The position numbers and the translations under genes are program-made. A stretch of 64,000 nucleotides of DNA from UBA4479 sp963974935 (GTDB taxonomy: Bacteria > Pseudomonadota > Alphaproteobacteria > Rhodospirillales > Casp-alpha2). The notes below the pieces were generated by a model. It searched no databases. It was not told where the DNA came from and saw only the letters and a program-made list of their open reading frames with translations. Location: assembly GCA_963974935.1 (NCBI GenBank), contig CAXBEV010000005.1, positions 124,001-188,000 of the forward strand, given 5' to 3'. Shown here one piece after another: positions 16,712-26,317 of this stretch; positions within the stretch are counted from its first letter, which is position 1, and each line of letters begins with the position of its first letter.

Positions 16712-19339
16712 CTATTGACCCTGCGACACGCCGGTACTGATTTCACCTAACGTTTTTAAGACCAACGTAAAGGTGATCGTATCGCTCGGCTTAAGGTCGC
16801 GATCTTCGAAGAATGATCGCGCCAGCGCCGTGGTGAAGCGGACGCATTCGTCTTCGTAAACCAAACGCATGCCAAGTGAGCGCATTTCTGATTCGTTCAA
16901 ATCGCGAAGGGCGGAGACAGAGCCGGACCAGTTGCGATTGAATTTGGAACTCAACTGCCCGGAAATTTCCTCACGGCCACCAAATTCGCTGCTCGATTGC
17001 TGATCAATAAATGTGTAATCAAGATTTAAACGCAAGGGAGCGCCGCCGATTTGGGTGCTCAGCTCATTACGTTGTGGCGACAAATTGTCCGGGCTGAATT
17101 GTGTGCGGTAAAGCAGGTCGATATAGCGCTTCGGGCTCATCTGAACGGTGGCGACCACATCCGAGAAATTGTCATCTTGACCGGATGCTTGTGCAAAACT
17201 GGAACTGACCCGAGGACGGTAGGATTGTCCGATAAAGAAAGCGCCGTTACCGTAACCCTCGGTGCTGACCACATAGTTGACGCCGTAATTGATGCGCGTA
17301 CCACCGTCGACGCGGTCAATGCCGTCATACAAATTTTCGCGGAACAGATTGGTCTCGTCAAATTCGATTTCTTGGCTGTCTTCGTTTGGGATATTATCCG
17401 GGTTGCCGCCGTTAGGTGCGACAGTGACCGAAGCTTGCGGTTCGACCGTTTGATTCAATGCGTCGCCCGCACGCACCAGCGGGAGCCGCCACGCAAACGT
17501 GGCACGGGGTTGAATGCGGCCGCTTAACCCTGAAAATTCGCTGCCGTCGTTCTTGGTTACATTTGATGCGTGATACCCGTCAGCTGCCAATGAAACGGAC
17601 GCCGTATACAATTCACCGAAAGCCCCGTTGAATGGCCGCTCCCACCGTGGGCGGAAGGAAATCCGGCGCATGTCGACGCCTTCGTCACGCATTAAGTTGA
17701 TCGCGTTGAAATCAAACGCGCTGAAACCGCCCAATCGATCCCGACTGCCGACGTAATTAAAGTCATACATTGGTAGGATCAGCGGTGTTTCGTCAGCATT
17801 GGATTCGGCGCGTAAGTCCTTAAATGCGTAGGTGTTCACGACTTGATAATTGCGCCCCCGAAAGCCTTCGATATAGCCGCGCGTTTCCAAAACCGGGTCG
17901 GTCTCGAATCCGTAACGCCGCATATAGGTGTCATCGGAGGACGCCTGGATGTTGGCACCGGCACGCCACGTAGGGTCGAGATGGAACTCTGATTCTAAGT
18001 CGATGTAGCCCCGCAAGCCACGGTCCGGGTCGTCGGCGACAAAACTCCCCTGCGCATTGATCTCGCCTTTGCGGTAGAGGCTGCGATACTCGGCATACAT
18101 GCCTGATCCACCGTCGGTCGTGAGCAGTGGGCTGAGTGTTGCATCCTGATGCTCATCAATCGCCCAAAAGTATGGCGCATCAAGGCGAAAGCCTAGGTCA
18201 CTGGAATTTGCAAAGCTCGGGGCTAAGAAGCCCGAGCGGCGCTTAACAGTCGGATCCGGGTGCGAAAAATACGGTGTATAGGCAACCGGCACGCCAAATA
18301 CCTCAAGCCAGGCGTCACGATATTCGACTTGTTGCTCGGTCGCATCGTGAGTCACACGCACGGCTTTCAACTGCCAAATGGGTGCGCGGCTAGGATCTTC
18401 TTTGCAAAGATCGCAGGGCGAGTAGACCGCATTGCTCACATCGGTGTACCTGCCGTCTGAACGCCTTGCGCCTGAACCGGCAACGCGGGTGCGGTCGGCC
18501 ATGATCAAGCCGATGTTATAGACCACGCCGTCTTTGAGATCGCCGGTGATCTCCATCCGCTCGCCGAACATCACTTCGCCGTTGGTTTCCGTCAACGACA
18601 CGTTGTCAAATGCCTGCACGATATCGGTTTTTTGGTTATAAGTGACTTTCTCGGCGCGCAGCGTTCGTCCAGCATAAGTGACTTCCACGCGACCCGTGGC
18701 GGTGATCAGGCCTAAGTCGCGATCAAACGTCATGCTGTCGGCGTTGAGAGATGCTTTCGGCGCATCTGATGGGGGTGAGGCGGGGGCGGGCGCGCTTGTT
18801 GTTGTGTTGGCGGCGGCAGGCGTTGATACCTGCGTTTGCGCCGGCGCTCGGTTCTTCGGCGCGGCGGTGGGTGCCTCAGGCGCTTGCGCGCCAAAAAGGG
18901 TGCCGAGCGGGCGCGTGGTTGAGGCATTTGATGCCGGGCCCGGCTGCACACGATTGGCTGGTCGAATTTGACGACCTTGAATGCGAGGGACGGGCTGCGT
19001 TGTTGTGGATGTTTCGCCTGCAATCGAGAGCGGTTTCGGCGCGTTGAAGAGCGTTCCAAGTGGGCGCGCGGTTCCATCCGTAGGTGCGCTGATTGCTGGT
19101 TGGGCTGAGGGTTGTGAAGCCTGAGTCGGGGTTCGGTTCCAATCGCTGGGTAAAACTGAGCCCTGGCTTTGAGGGGCGCCTTGCGTGGTGCGACCGAACA
19201 GGCTGCCAAGCGGACGCGCAGTGTCAGGTGCTGCTGCAAGGGCGATATTGTTTGGTAACGGCAGGGTGGTCGCAGCGGTAACCACGGTGGCTGCCAAAGC
19301 GCACATTCGCCAGTGCTGTATCGTGCGTTTCCGCCGCAT
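16712..19339 (-). CDS. lptD: LPS-assembly protein LptD with extended N-terminal region
   Basis: LptD is the outer membrane barrel that inserts lipopolysaccharide. The 875-residue protein has a signal peptide (to about residue 36), then a 160-residue Pro/Ala/Thr-rich segment, then the OstA/LptA-like periplasmic domain from about residue 198 and the barrel. The low-complexity segment carries RPLGSLF (42-48), RPLGTLF (92-98) and RPLGTLF (143-149), about 50 residues apart, which is unusual. A CxxC pair (PCDLCKED) lies near residue 310. The start overlaps the lptG stop as TAATG, so LptG and LptD are coupled. Confidence 0.94.
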   Translation of the reverse strand: MRRKRTIQHWRMCALAATVVTAATTLPLPNNIALAAAPDTARPLGSLFGRTTQGAPQSQGSVLPSDWNRTPTQASQPSAQPAISAPTDGTARPLGTLFNAPKPLSIAGETSTTTQPVPRIQGRQIRPANRVQPGPASNASTTRPLGTLFGAQAPEAPTAAPKNRAPAQTQVSTPAAANTTTSAPAPASPPSDAPKASLNADSMTFDRDLGLITATGRVEVTYAGRTLRAEKVTYNQKTDIVQAFDNVSLTETNGEVMFGERMEITGDLKDGVVYNIGLIMADRTRVAGSGARRSDGRYTDVSNAVYSPCDLCKEDPSRAPIWQLKAVRVTHDATEQQVEYRDAWLEVFGVPVAYTPYFSHPDPTVKRRSGFLAPSFANSSDLGFRLDAPYFWAIDEHQDATLSPLLTTDGGSGMYAEYRSLYRKGEINAQGSFVADDPDRGLRGYIDLESEFHLDPTWRAGANIQASSDDTYMRRYGFETDPVLETRGYIEGFRGRNYQVVNTYAFKDLRAESNADETPLILPMYDFNYVGSRDRLGGFSAFDFNAINLMRDEGVDMRRISFRPRWERPFNGAFGELYTASVSLAADGYHASNVTKNDGSEFSGLSGRIQPRATFAWRLPLVRAGDALNQTVEPQASVTVAPNGGNPDNIPNEDSQEIEFDETNLFRENLYDGIDRVDGGTRINYGVNYVVSTEGYGNGAFFIGQSYRPRVSSSFAQASGQDDNFSDVVATVQMSPKRYIDLLYRTQFSPDNLSPQRNELSTQIGGAPLRLNLDYTFIDQQSSSEFGGREEISGQLSSKFNRNWSGSVSALRDLNESEMRSLGMRLVYEDECVRFTTALARSFFEDRDLKPSDTITFTLVLKTLGEISTGVSQGQ

Positions 19340-20442
19340 TAGCCGTCCTCAAGGTGCAATAACATGCCGAGCCCCAACAGCGTCGCCACCCCAGATGGCG
19401 TCCATGCCGCCAAGGTCACCGGGATACTATCGGAAAGTCCCAGTGCGTAAACGACATCCGAGAAAAAATACAAAAGAAATCCGGTCATGACACCTGCCGA
19501 GATGATGAAAGTTGTCCCGCCGCGCCTGGAATTCTGGCGGAGCGTGAATGTGGCGGCGATCAGCACCATCGCGCACATCAGCAATGGCGAGGCGAGCAGG
19601 GTGTTGAGGTGCAATTTATGGCGTAGTGCCGAAAATCCTGAATCTTCGAGGGTTTTGATAAAGTCCGACAACGCCCAGAACGACATCGTTTCGGGCGGCG
19701 CGAAACTGTCCTGAATTTTTGCCAGTGTCAGGTCGGTCTCTAGCCAATATTCCTTGAACGCGAGAGGGGCTTCTTCGGGTTTTTGGATGCGGGCGTTCAA
19801 CATGTACCAAAACCCGTCTTCGAGCTTGGCATAATCGGCATCGATTCGCTCGCGAAAATTGTCGGTGCCTTCATAGACAAACACTACGACATCGGTTAGT
19901 TCCACGTCTGTGCCTTGTTGGAACACCGAGCCCGCATGCACCACCGATTGGCCGACCGAATTCGCTTGGCGCAGCCAGAACCCGGCGTCAGATACGGCAA
20001 GGAAGTTTGATTGGCCCTTAAGTAAAGTGGCCTCAAGCCGTTCGTAGCGGGTCAGTAGGGTTGAGGCGAGGGGATTGAGCACCATGATGTGCAACAATCC
20101 CAGCAACGCGGCCAACGCCAACACCGGCAACAAGAACTGCCACGCCGAAACCCCGGCGGCACGGGTGATCACCAATTCGTGGGTGCGCGCTAAGCGCCAA
20201 AATGCGGCCATGCCGCCGAACAGGATGGCAAACGGAAATAATTTTTGCCCGAGGTGCGGTAACCTGAGAAATGCGAACTCCAGCACATCGGTAAAGTCGA
20301 TGTTCGGCAGCGCCGAGGTGCGGCGTAAAAGCTCGATGCTGTCAAAAAGCATAACGACCAGCAAAAAGATACCGAAGCATGCAAAGAAACTCACCAAAAA
20401 ATGGCGCCCGATATAGGTCGAAAGGGTGAGGGAAATACGCAT
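19339..20442 (-). CDS. lptG: LPS export ABC transporter permease LptG
   Basis: One of two permeases that, with LptB, extract LPS from the inner membrane. The 367-residue YjgP/YjgQ-type protein has TM helices near residues 12-32, 60-80, 98-120 and three more at the C-terminus (about 280-360), around a periplasmic beta-jellyroll domain. RTHELVITRAAGVSAW is the conserved cytoplasmic loop. It begins 4 bases after lptF. Confidence 0.93.
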   Translation of the reverse strand: MRISLTLSTYIGRHFLVSFFACFGIFLLVVMLFDSIELLRRTSALPNIDFTDVLEFAFLRLPHLGQKLFPFAILFGGMAAFWRLARTHELVITRAAGVSAWQFLLPVLALAALLGLLHIMVLNPLASTLLTRYERLEATLLKGQSNFLAVSDAGFWLRQANSVGQSVVHAGSVFQQGTDVELTDVVVFVYEGTDNFRERIDADYAKLEDGFWYMLNARIQKPEEAPLAFKEYWLETDLTLAKIQDSFAPPETMSFWALSDFIKTLEDSGFSALRHKLHLNTLLASPLLMCAMVLIAATFTLRQNSRRGGTTFIISAGVMTGFLLYFFSDVVYALGLSDSIPVTLAAWTPSGVATLLGLGMLLHLEDG

Positions 20443-20446
20443 GTGG

Positions 20447-21583
20447 TTATGCCGGCTCCAAGTTGCGGCGCTGCCGCTTACGTTTGCGTGAGCCCGGTGC
20501 TTTCGGATGGCGGAACAGCATGAAGAGCGCGATCGCGGTCGGCAGAACAGGCAACAGGTAAAGGAGTGGCGTCAATTCTAAATGCTTGGCGACGACGTTC
20601 TCCAGTCCTACCGCGGTGCCCTGCAAGGCGATCATGATCACCACGGCGATCACCACGCGCATGCTTTGGCTGCGGCGCGTAATCGGGCCATACAGCAAAC
20701 ACGCTAAACCGACCATAGCAAAGGCCACGCCTAAAAACGGGGTGACGAGGCGTTTGTGTAGTTCGACTTTGTACTTACCCCAGTCGTTTTCGCCGATATC
20801 TTCTTCGTCTTGGTCAAGGTTGATCAATTCGTTCATCGAACGTTCTCGAGGCTCGCGGTAGCGGTCCGAGATGCTTTCTTTGGATGTCGGGACTTCAAAA
20901 ACATAGCGGTCGAAGTACAAGATCGAGAGTTTTTGATCTGCGCCGATGGTTTGGCGGTTGCCTTTGTACATGACCACGCGTGGGCCACTTTCGGTGTCGA
21001 CCAAGGCACCCCGTTCCGCCATCAACGTGGCGGGAGCGTCGCTTTTGCGCTCGTCGTGCACCAAGATGCCCAGCAACTGCCCGTCAGGTGAACGTTCGCG
21101 CACATAGACCGTCACGCCGTCTGAAATGACGTTGAACGAGCCTTCGCGCAACAGTACGTGGGCGTATGTGTTGCGGACTTCCCACTGTAACAGGCGAAAG
21201 GCGCGATATGATTCCGGCAACAAGAACAAGTTCAAGACATAGCCGGCAAGCAGCACGATGGCGGTCAAGATCAGCGCCGGTTTGGCGAGGCCGAACTGAC
21301 CGACGCCGGCGGCGCGCATGACCACCAACTCGCGGTCCGTGATCATCTTGGAAAAGGTGAAGACGACCACCGCAAATAGGGCAATCGGTAAAATCACGGT
21401 GAGAAAGTTCGGCAACAACAGCATCGTCATATAGATGAAGGTGCCCGCATCAACACCCCGGTTGACGATCATTTCGACAAAGCGAAGTGACTGCGAAAGC
21501 CAGATAATGCAGGTCAAGCCGGCGGTGACCAGCACCATGCCGGCGAACAACTGCCGCAGCACGTATCTTGTGTAGCTGTTCAT
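20447..21583 (-). CDS. lptF: LPS export ABC transporter permease LptF
   Basis: Partner permease of LptG. It has the same architecture: N-terminal TM pair, loop KMITDRELVVMRAAGVGQ, periplasmic domain, and C-terminal TM helices ending in a basic tail (GSRKRKRQRR). The longest frame begins at ATG 21625, but I chose the ATG at 21583 (MNSYTRYVLRQL) since homologues start there. The gene opens the six-gene operon lptF-lptG-lptD-surA-pdxA-rsmA. Confidence 0.92.
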   Translation of the reverse strand: MNSYTRYVLRQLFAGMVLVTAGLTCIIWLSQSLRFVEMIVNRGVDAGTFIYMTMLLLPNFLTVILPIALFAVVVFTFSKMITDRELVVMRAAGVGQFGLAKPALILTAIVLLAGYVLNLFLLPESYRAFRLLQWEVRNTYAHVLLREGSFNVISDGVTVYVRERSPDGQLLGILVHDERKSDAPATLMAERGALVDTESGPRVVMYKGNRQTIGADQKLSILYFDRYVFEVPTSKESISDRYREPRERSMNELINLDQDEEDIGENDWGKYKVELHKRLVTPFLGVAFAMVGLACLLYGPITRRSQSMRVVIAVVIMIALQGTAVGLENVVAKHLELTPLLYLLPVLPTAIALFMLFRHPKAPGSRKRKRQRRNLEPA

Positions 21584-21690
21584 GCGCTCAACGCCCACCA
21601 AAAATGCGTCCCCAAACTGTGCCATTGGTGGGAAAAAATCAAGGAATCCCCGTTAATTAGACGTTTTATAGTTAATGGGACTCGCGGTTT

Positions 21691-23451
21691 TTATAAATGC
21701 GCGATGTCGGTTTCCGCGATGAAGGTGCTGCCGTCGCAAATTGTGTCGGCAAGGCCTGGCGCTTCGACCAGCAAATGCCGTGCGAAATAGCGCGTCGACA
21801 CGAGGCGCCGCGCCGCCAATAGCGGAAATTCGTCGGCGCGCCGTTGCGCGGCTTCCATGCCCAGCACCATCAGCCATCCGCCGACTGCGATCCCCATCAG
21901 GCGCAGATAGCTAACCGCGCCGGCTTGTGTGCCGCCGGGGTCCTTGGGAAACGTTTCGACCATCCATGCGGTCGCGCGCTCCAGCGCATCGACGGCGGTG
22001 GTCAGGCGGGCGTGGGCAGACCCCATATTCGCGATGGATGCACGGATGTCTTTGATCAGCATGTTGGCGATCTCGCCACCGTCGCGGGCGACTTTGCGGC
22101 CCGCCAGATCAATGGCTTGGATGCCGTTGGTGCCTTCATAGATCGGTGCAATCCGCGCATCGCGCAGATGCTGGGCGGCGCCGGTTTCGTTGATGAACCC
22201 CATGCCGCCGTGCACCTGGACGCCGGTATTGGCAACATCGACCCCGACATCGGTGCTCCACGCTTTGACGACTGGCGTCAACAGATCGACGTAGCCTTGC
22301 GCCTTGGCGGCAACGGCGGCGTCCGGATGGCGGTGCGCAACGTCCAACTGGGCGGCGACCCAGTATGCCAAGCCGCGCACAGCTTCGGTTTTTGTGCGCA
22401 TATCGAGCAGCATGCGTTTAACGTCGGCGTGTTCGATGATGGCGACCGCGTCCTTGCTTTTGCCGTCAATCGCGCGGCCTTGGGGGCGTTCTTCGGCGAA
22501 CGCGCGGGCGCGCTGATAGGCACGCTCGGCAATCGCCACGCCTTCAAGGCCGACGGCCAGACGCGCGTTGTTCATCATCGTGAACATGTACTCCAGGCCG
22601 CGATTTTCTTCGCCGACCAAATAGCCGACGGCGCCGTCGTTCTCGCCGTACAGCATCACCGCCGTCGGACTGGCATTGATACCAAGCTTGTGCTCAATGG
22701 ACGCGCAGCGCAGGTCGTTGCGTGCGCCGAGTGAGCCGTCTTCATTGACCAAAAACTTCGGCACCACAAATAGCGAGATCCCTTTGACGCCTTCCGGCGC
22801 ATCGGGGGTGCGGGCCAAGACCATGTGCACGATGTTGTCGGTGAAGTCGTGCTCACCGTATGTGATGTAGATTTTCTGGCCGGAAATCCGATAGGTATCG
22901 CCGTTGCGCTCTGCTTTGGTGCGAATGCGACCGAGGTCTGAGCCGGCCTGCGGCTCGGTCAAGTTCATGCTGCCGGTCCAGGTGCCTGTGACCATGTTTT
23001 CCAGATAGACCGCCTTCAAGGCCTCTGAACCATGGGTCGACAGCAACTCCGCGGCACCGCCGGTCAGCAATGGGCACAAGCCGAACGACATGTTCGCCGC
23101 ATGCCAGATTTCAGAGGCGCCAGTTGATACCAGCCAGGGGAGGCCCTGGCCGCCGATTTTCGGGTCAAACGGCATCGAATTCCAGCCGCCGTCGATGAAT
23201 TTCTTATAAGCGTCTTTGAAGCCTTTGGGGGTGCGCACGACGCCGTTCTCCAGCGTGCAGCCCTCGGCATCACCGCTCATGTTCAGCGGGTCCAGGACAT
23301 CGGTGCCGAGCTTACCGGCCTCTTCGAGGATCGCCGCCACTAAATCAGGCGTGGCGTCTTCGTAGCCCGGCAGTGCCGCAATATCGTTGAGTCCGGCGAT
23401 TTCTTCCATCACAAAGCGCATGTCTTCGATCGGGGCGCGATAAGTGCTCAT
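21691..23451 (-). CDS. Acyl-CoA dehydrogenase, DmdC-like
   Basis: An FAD-dependent dehydrogenase of 586 residues. Motifs include MNLTEPQAGSDLG, GQKIYITYGEHD, the late GVQVHGGMGF, and YEGTNGIQAIDL carrying the likely catalytic Glu. Its length, N-terminus (APIEDMRFVMEEI) and extra C-terminal domain match the family of 3-methylmercaptopropionyl-CoA dehydrogenase (DmdC) of DMSP demethylation. That family also includes enzymes for other acyl-CoAs, and no dmdB or dmdD lies nearby, so the substrate is open. Confidence 0.82.
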   Translation of the reverse strand: MSTYRAPIEDMRFVMEEIAGLNDIAALPGYEDATPDLVAAILEEAGKLGTDVLDPLNMSGDAEGCTLENGVVRTPKGFKDAYKKFIDGGWNSMPFDPKIGGQGLPWLVSTGASEIWHAANMSFGLCPLLTGGAAELLSTHGSEALKAVYLENMVTGTWTGSMNLTEPQAGSDLGRIRTKAERNGDTYRISGQKIYITYGEHDFTDNIVHMVLARTPDAPEGVKGISLFVVPKFLVNEDGSLGARNDLRCASIEHKLGINASPTAVMLYGENDGAVGYLVGEENRGLEYMFTMMNNARLAVGLEGVAIAERAYQRARAFAEERPQGRAIDGKSKDAVAIIEHADVKRMLLDMRTKTEAVRGLAYWVAAQLDVAHRHPDAAVAAKAQGYVDLLTPVVKAWSTDVGVDVANTGVQVHGGMGFINETGAAQHLRDARIAPIYEGTNGIQAIDLAGRKVARDGGEIANMLIKDIRASIANMGSAHARLTTAVDALERATAWMVETFPKDPGGTQAGAVSYLRLMGIAVGGWLMVLGMEAAQRRADEFPLLAARRLVSTRYFARHLLVEAPGLADTICDGSTFIAETDIAHL

Positions 23452-23464
23452 CAGATATCCTCCG

Positions 23465-24196
23465 TTATTCGCTCAGCAGTGTCGTCAGATTAAGACCACC
23501 TGCCGTGTTGCCTTGTTTTGCGGCCAAGGCTTCAAGATCGAAGCGTCGGGCCGCACGTTCCGTTGCGGTGACCAGCATTTCCGTGATGACGCGTGCGACA
23601 TCTGCCGGCAGCGCGCCTTCGTCAACTGTGCCGATATCTTTGATGCGGGCGTCGGGGAGCGGTGCTTCCAGTGTCTCGTCGCCCAAAAAGTCCGCGCGCA
23701 GGATCAGCGTGCCGTTGCTCAACACCACTTGATCGATGACAAAGGCTTGCCCACTGGCCGCTGCCTCGTTTGGGTTTTCCGCACGGCGCGCCCAGGCGCG
23801 CGCGCCATCACGGAGCCGAACCCAGTTCGCACGTCCATCGACGATGTCGAGTGTCACGATGGGGCGATCGATGACCAATTCGCTGATGCTGATCGCTTTG
23901 CCGGCCGGCTTGGCGGCATCGACTTTGAGTTGGATCAAGGGGGCATAAAAGGCGTCACCGACCTCAAATCCGGCGGGGTTGGCTATTCTTATGCCGATAA
24001 TCTGGCCTTCGCCGGTTTTCAGTGACATCTGCGCTTCAGCGACGGTCAACGGCACTTTCAACGCGCGCGAGCCGACATCTTCGATGCCGTTTTTGATCAC
24101 CGCATCGATGTTGAACAGCACATAGGTGACGGAGCCCATGACGAACACAATCGTCGCCACCATCGCCAAGCCACCGTAGATGAACGCGCGTCGCAT
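23465..24196 (-). CDS. AsmA-like inner membrane-anchored protein
   Basis: A 243-residue protein with one N-terminal TM helix (about residues 7-29), then a segment (IDAVIKNGIEDVGSRALKVPLTV ... TGEGQIIGIRIANPAGF) that resembles the start of AsmA-type proteins. These are large lipid-transport or envelope proteins; this one is short. It is 13 bases upstream of the acyl-CoA dehydrogenase on the same strand. The similarity is distant and function is not known. Confidence 0.6.
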   Translation of the reverse strand: MRRAFIYGGLAMVATIVFVMGSVTYVLFNIDAVIKNGIEDVGSRALKVPLTVAEAQMSLKTGEGQIIGIRIANPAGFEVGDAFYAPLIQLKVDAAKPAGKAISISELVIDRPIVTLDIVDGRANWVRLRDGARAWARRAENPNEAAASGQAFVIDQVVLSNGTLILRADFLGDETLEAPLPDARIKDIGTVDEGALPADVARVITEMLVTATERAARRFDLEALAAKQGNTAGGLNLTTLLSE

Positions 24197-24305
24197 CAGG
24201 CTATCCCCATGCCTATCCCAAGGTAGGAAGGCTTTAGACTAAACGGCTATTTCCAGGTCGCCGTGACGATATCCGCCGGCTAGATATGCGGCAAGCTTCG
24301 TGTGC

Positions 24306-25079
24306 TTATGGTTGCGGCCGCGAGAACACCAGCGTACTGGCGTCGGACTGTTCGGGCTGGAAGCGATAGCCGCCGTCGCTGAATTTTTTCAGGCCCGCCA
24401 CGGTGTCGATACGGTTTTTGATCATGTAGCGCGCCATCATGCCTCGTGCCCGCTTTGCGAACATGCCGAGCACGCGGGATTTGCCTGCTTTTTCTTCTTT
24501 GAAGATCGGCGTCACGATATCGCCGGCGAGCGCTTTCGGACGCACCACCTTGGCGTACTCGTTGGAGGCCAAATTAACCACAGTTCGGTTACTCTGGCCT
24601 TCAGTGGCGGTGTTAATCGCGTCGGTAACCCGGGTATCCCAAAAGCCGTACAGGTCTTCGGTATCGCCGATGGCAAACTTGGTGCCCATTTCCAGGCGGT
24701 ACGGCTGCATCAGATCCAGCGGGCGCAGCAGACCATAAAGGCCTGACAAAATCCGCAGGTGGTCTTGTGCATACGCCAAATCTTTCTCACTCAGCGACGT
24801 GGCGTCCAAGCCGACATAGGTGTCACCGGCAAACGAAAGCGCCGCTTGGCGGGCGTTCGCAAGATTGGCGGTCGGCTTGAAATCTTGGAAGCGTTGAAAA
24901 TTCAACTCGGCCAGTTGCTCGGAAATGCCCATCATTCGGCGCAGATCGGCGCGCGTCAGGTTCTTTGCCTGTTTTGCGAGCTTTTTGGTGTCTTTGATCA
25001 GCACCGGCTCGGTGAACACATCGGTGATCGGATCGCTCTCAAAATCGAGCTTCTTTGCGGGTGAGATGATCGCAAGCAT
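24306..25079 (-). CDS. yaaA: Peroxide stress protein YaaA
   Basis: The 257-residue protein starts MLAIISPAKKLDFES and has HLRILSGLYGLLRPLDLMQPYRLEMG, VVNLASNEY and KRARGMMARYMI, all typical of YaaA (UPF0246). E. coli YaaA limits free iron and Fenton damage during peroxide stress. The longest frame starts at 25151; ATG 25079 fits the family start and has GAGG upstream. It is divergent from the ArsC-like gene, sharing a 96-base promoter region. Confidence 0.93.
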   Translation of the reverse strand: MLAIISPAKKLDFESDPITDVFTEPVLIKDTKKLAKQAKNLTRADLRRMMGISEQLAELNFQRFQDFKPTANLANARQAALSFAGDTYVGLDATSLSEKDLAYAQDHLRILSGLYGLLRPLDLMQPYRLEMGTKFAIGDTEDLYGFWDTRVTDAINTATEGQSNRTVVNLASNEYAKVVRPKALAGDIVTPIFKEEKAGKSRVLGMFAKRARGMMARYMIKNRIDTVAGLKKFSDGGYRFQPEQSDASTLVFSRPQP

Positions 25080-25175
25080 CGGCGGTTTCCTCATTTGATC
25101 AAAGTGGCTTCCGACCGTACATATAGGGGATCGCGCGCCGCTATTAAACACCCCCGCGAGACTCAGGAGACTCTG

Positions 25176-25520
25176 ATGCTAAAGATGTACGGTCTTAAAA
25201 ATTGCGACACCTGCCGCAAGGCGCGAAAATGGCTGGACGCCGAAGGCATTTCGCACACCTTCATCGATGTGCGCAGCGGTGACTTCACCGCGCCCGACGT
25301 CGCGCGCTGGGCGAAGGCGGTGTCGGTCGACGTATTGTTGAACAAGCGGGGTACGACGTGGCGCGGCCTGTCCACCGAAGATCAAGCCTCAGCCGAGACC
25401 CCACCCGGCGCCGTCGCGCTGATGGGGGCGCATCCGGCGTTGATCAAACGTCCGGTGTTTGAGACGGCGGACGTAATCCACGTCGGATTTTCGGATGATG
25501 TGAAAGCGGCGCTGAAATAG
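25176..25520 (+). CDS. ArsC/Spx-family protein (YffB-like)
   Basis: A 114-residue thioredoxin-fold protein beginning MLKMYGLKNCDTCRKA, with Cys10 and Cys13, and the family loop LLNKRGTTWRGL. This matches the YffB branch of the ArsC/Spx family, whose function is uncertain; true arsenate reduction is possible but unproven. AGGAGA stands 5 bases before the ATG, so I used 25176 rather than the longer frame at 25095. A decayed copy of its last third lies at 26843-26946. Confidence 0.85.
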   Translation: MLKMYGLKNCDTCRKARKWLDAEGISHTFIDVRSGDFTAPDVARWAKAVSVDVLLNKRGTTWRGLSTEDQASAETPPGAVALMGAHPALIKRPVFETADVIHVGFSDDVKAALK

Positions 25521-25565
25521 TCCTTCTCCCCCCATACATGCGACCTCTGCGAAACGATTGGTATT

Positions 25566-26000
25566 TTAGTTTTCTATGATTCCTTCAAATTGTGTTTTGG
25601 CGGAGTTTCTCATCCGTGCAAGGTGGTCGTCCCATCCCTTGTCGAGTGCGAGGGTTAGGTCAAACGCTTCAATTCCCTGAGGCAGACCTTCGTGACTTAA
25701 TGATAGATATGTTCCGCCGGGCACTTCCTCCAAGCGCCACTTCACGGTGCTGGTTTGGTCACCCATGGGCGTGATGGTAAATGTGTATTCCAGTCGAGAG
25801 AACGGCTCGGCAACGAGGACCTTGCCCCACATGAGTTTGTCGCCGCTTTCGGTGCCAAACATTTCGTAGTCCCCTTCCACCAAAGGTGCCTTCGGCTTAT
25901 GAAACCACAATGCAAGTTTATCAGGGTTGGTAAGATAGGCCCACACTTCGGAGGGTGTTGCTTTCAGGTAGATTGATTTGTGTAGTACTGTTCCGGTCAT
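25566..26000 (-). CDS. SRPBCC / AHSA1-type domain protein
   Basis: A 144-residue START-like protein: HKSIYLKATPSEVWAYLTNPDKLALWF at the N-terminus and WDDHLARMR near the end are typical of the activator of Hsp90 ATPase homologue 1-like group. Such proteins bind hydrophobic ligands and are often encoded next to ArsR regulators, as here. The start overlaps the arsR stop by 4 bases (ATGA). It is the last gene of a three-gene cassette. Confidence 0.88.
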   Translation of the reverse strand: MTGTVLHKSIYLKATPSEVWAYLTNPDKLALWFHKPKAPLVEGDYEMFGTESGDKLMWGKVLVAEPFSRLEYTFTITPMGDQTSTVKWRLEEVPGGTYLSLSHEGLPQGIEAFDLTLALDKGWDDHLARMRNSAKTQFEGIIEN

Positions 26001-26317
26001 TGGATATCTCTCTTAATTTCTGTTTTTAATGTGTTGAGACGGTCTTCCCAGAAGGTATCGAAATAGCTGAACCAATCGAAGACCCGTTTTATTCCGTCGG
26101 CATTTATTGTATTCACCCGTGATCTACCGCTGGTCCGCACAGATATAAGATCGCCATCTTGCAGAATTGTGAGGTGCTTTTTGACCGCTGCTCTGGTCAT
26201 CTGGAAGTTGTCGGCAACCTCAGCAATCGTCATATCGCTTTTTGCCAACAACTGAAGAATGTTTCGACGCGTGGGGTCGGCCAGAGCTCGAAATCCCATC
26301 TGCTCAGTACTTGTCAT
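25997..26317 (-). CDS. ArsR-family transcriptional regulator
   Basis: A 106-residue winged-helix protein: FRALADPTRRNILQLL, then SDMTIAEVADNFQMTRAAVKKHLTIL as the recognition helix region. No Cys-based metal site (no CxC) is present, so it is probably not a metal sensor; it fits the ArsR group paired with AHSA1 proteins. Both neighbours overlap it by 4 bases. It likely represses its own operon through the paired palindromes at 26755-26793. Confidence 0.9.
   Translation of the reverse strand: MTSTEQMGFRALADPTRRNILQLLAKSDMTIAEVADNFQMTRAAVKKHLTILQDGDLISVRTSGRSRVNTINADGIKRVFDWFSYFDTFWEDRLNTLKTEIKRDIQ

Noticed and set aside
21844..22734. A 296-codon plus-strand frame opposite the acyl-CoA dehydrogenase
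   Set aside because: It mirrors the codon pattern of the real gene and lacks recognisable protein features.
25997..26317. ArsR regulator read as an arsenic sensor because of the ArsC-like neighbour
   Set aside because: It has no cysteine metal site and is coupled to an SRPBCC gene, a different ArsR group; the ArsC-like protein is of the YffB type.
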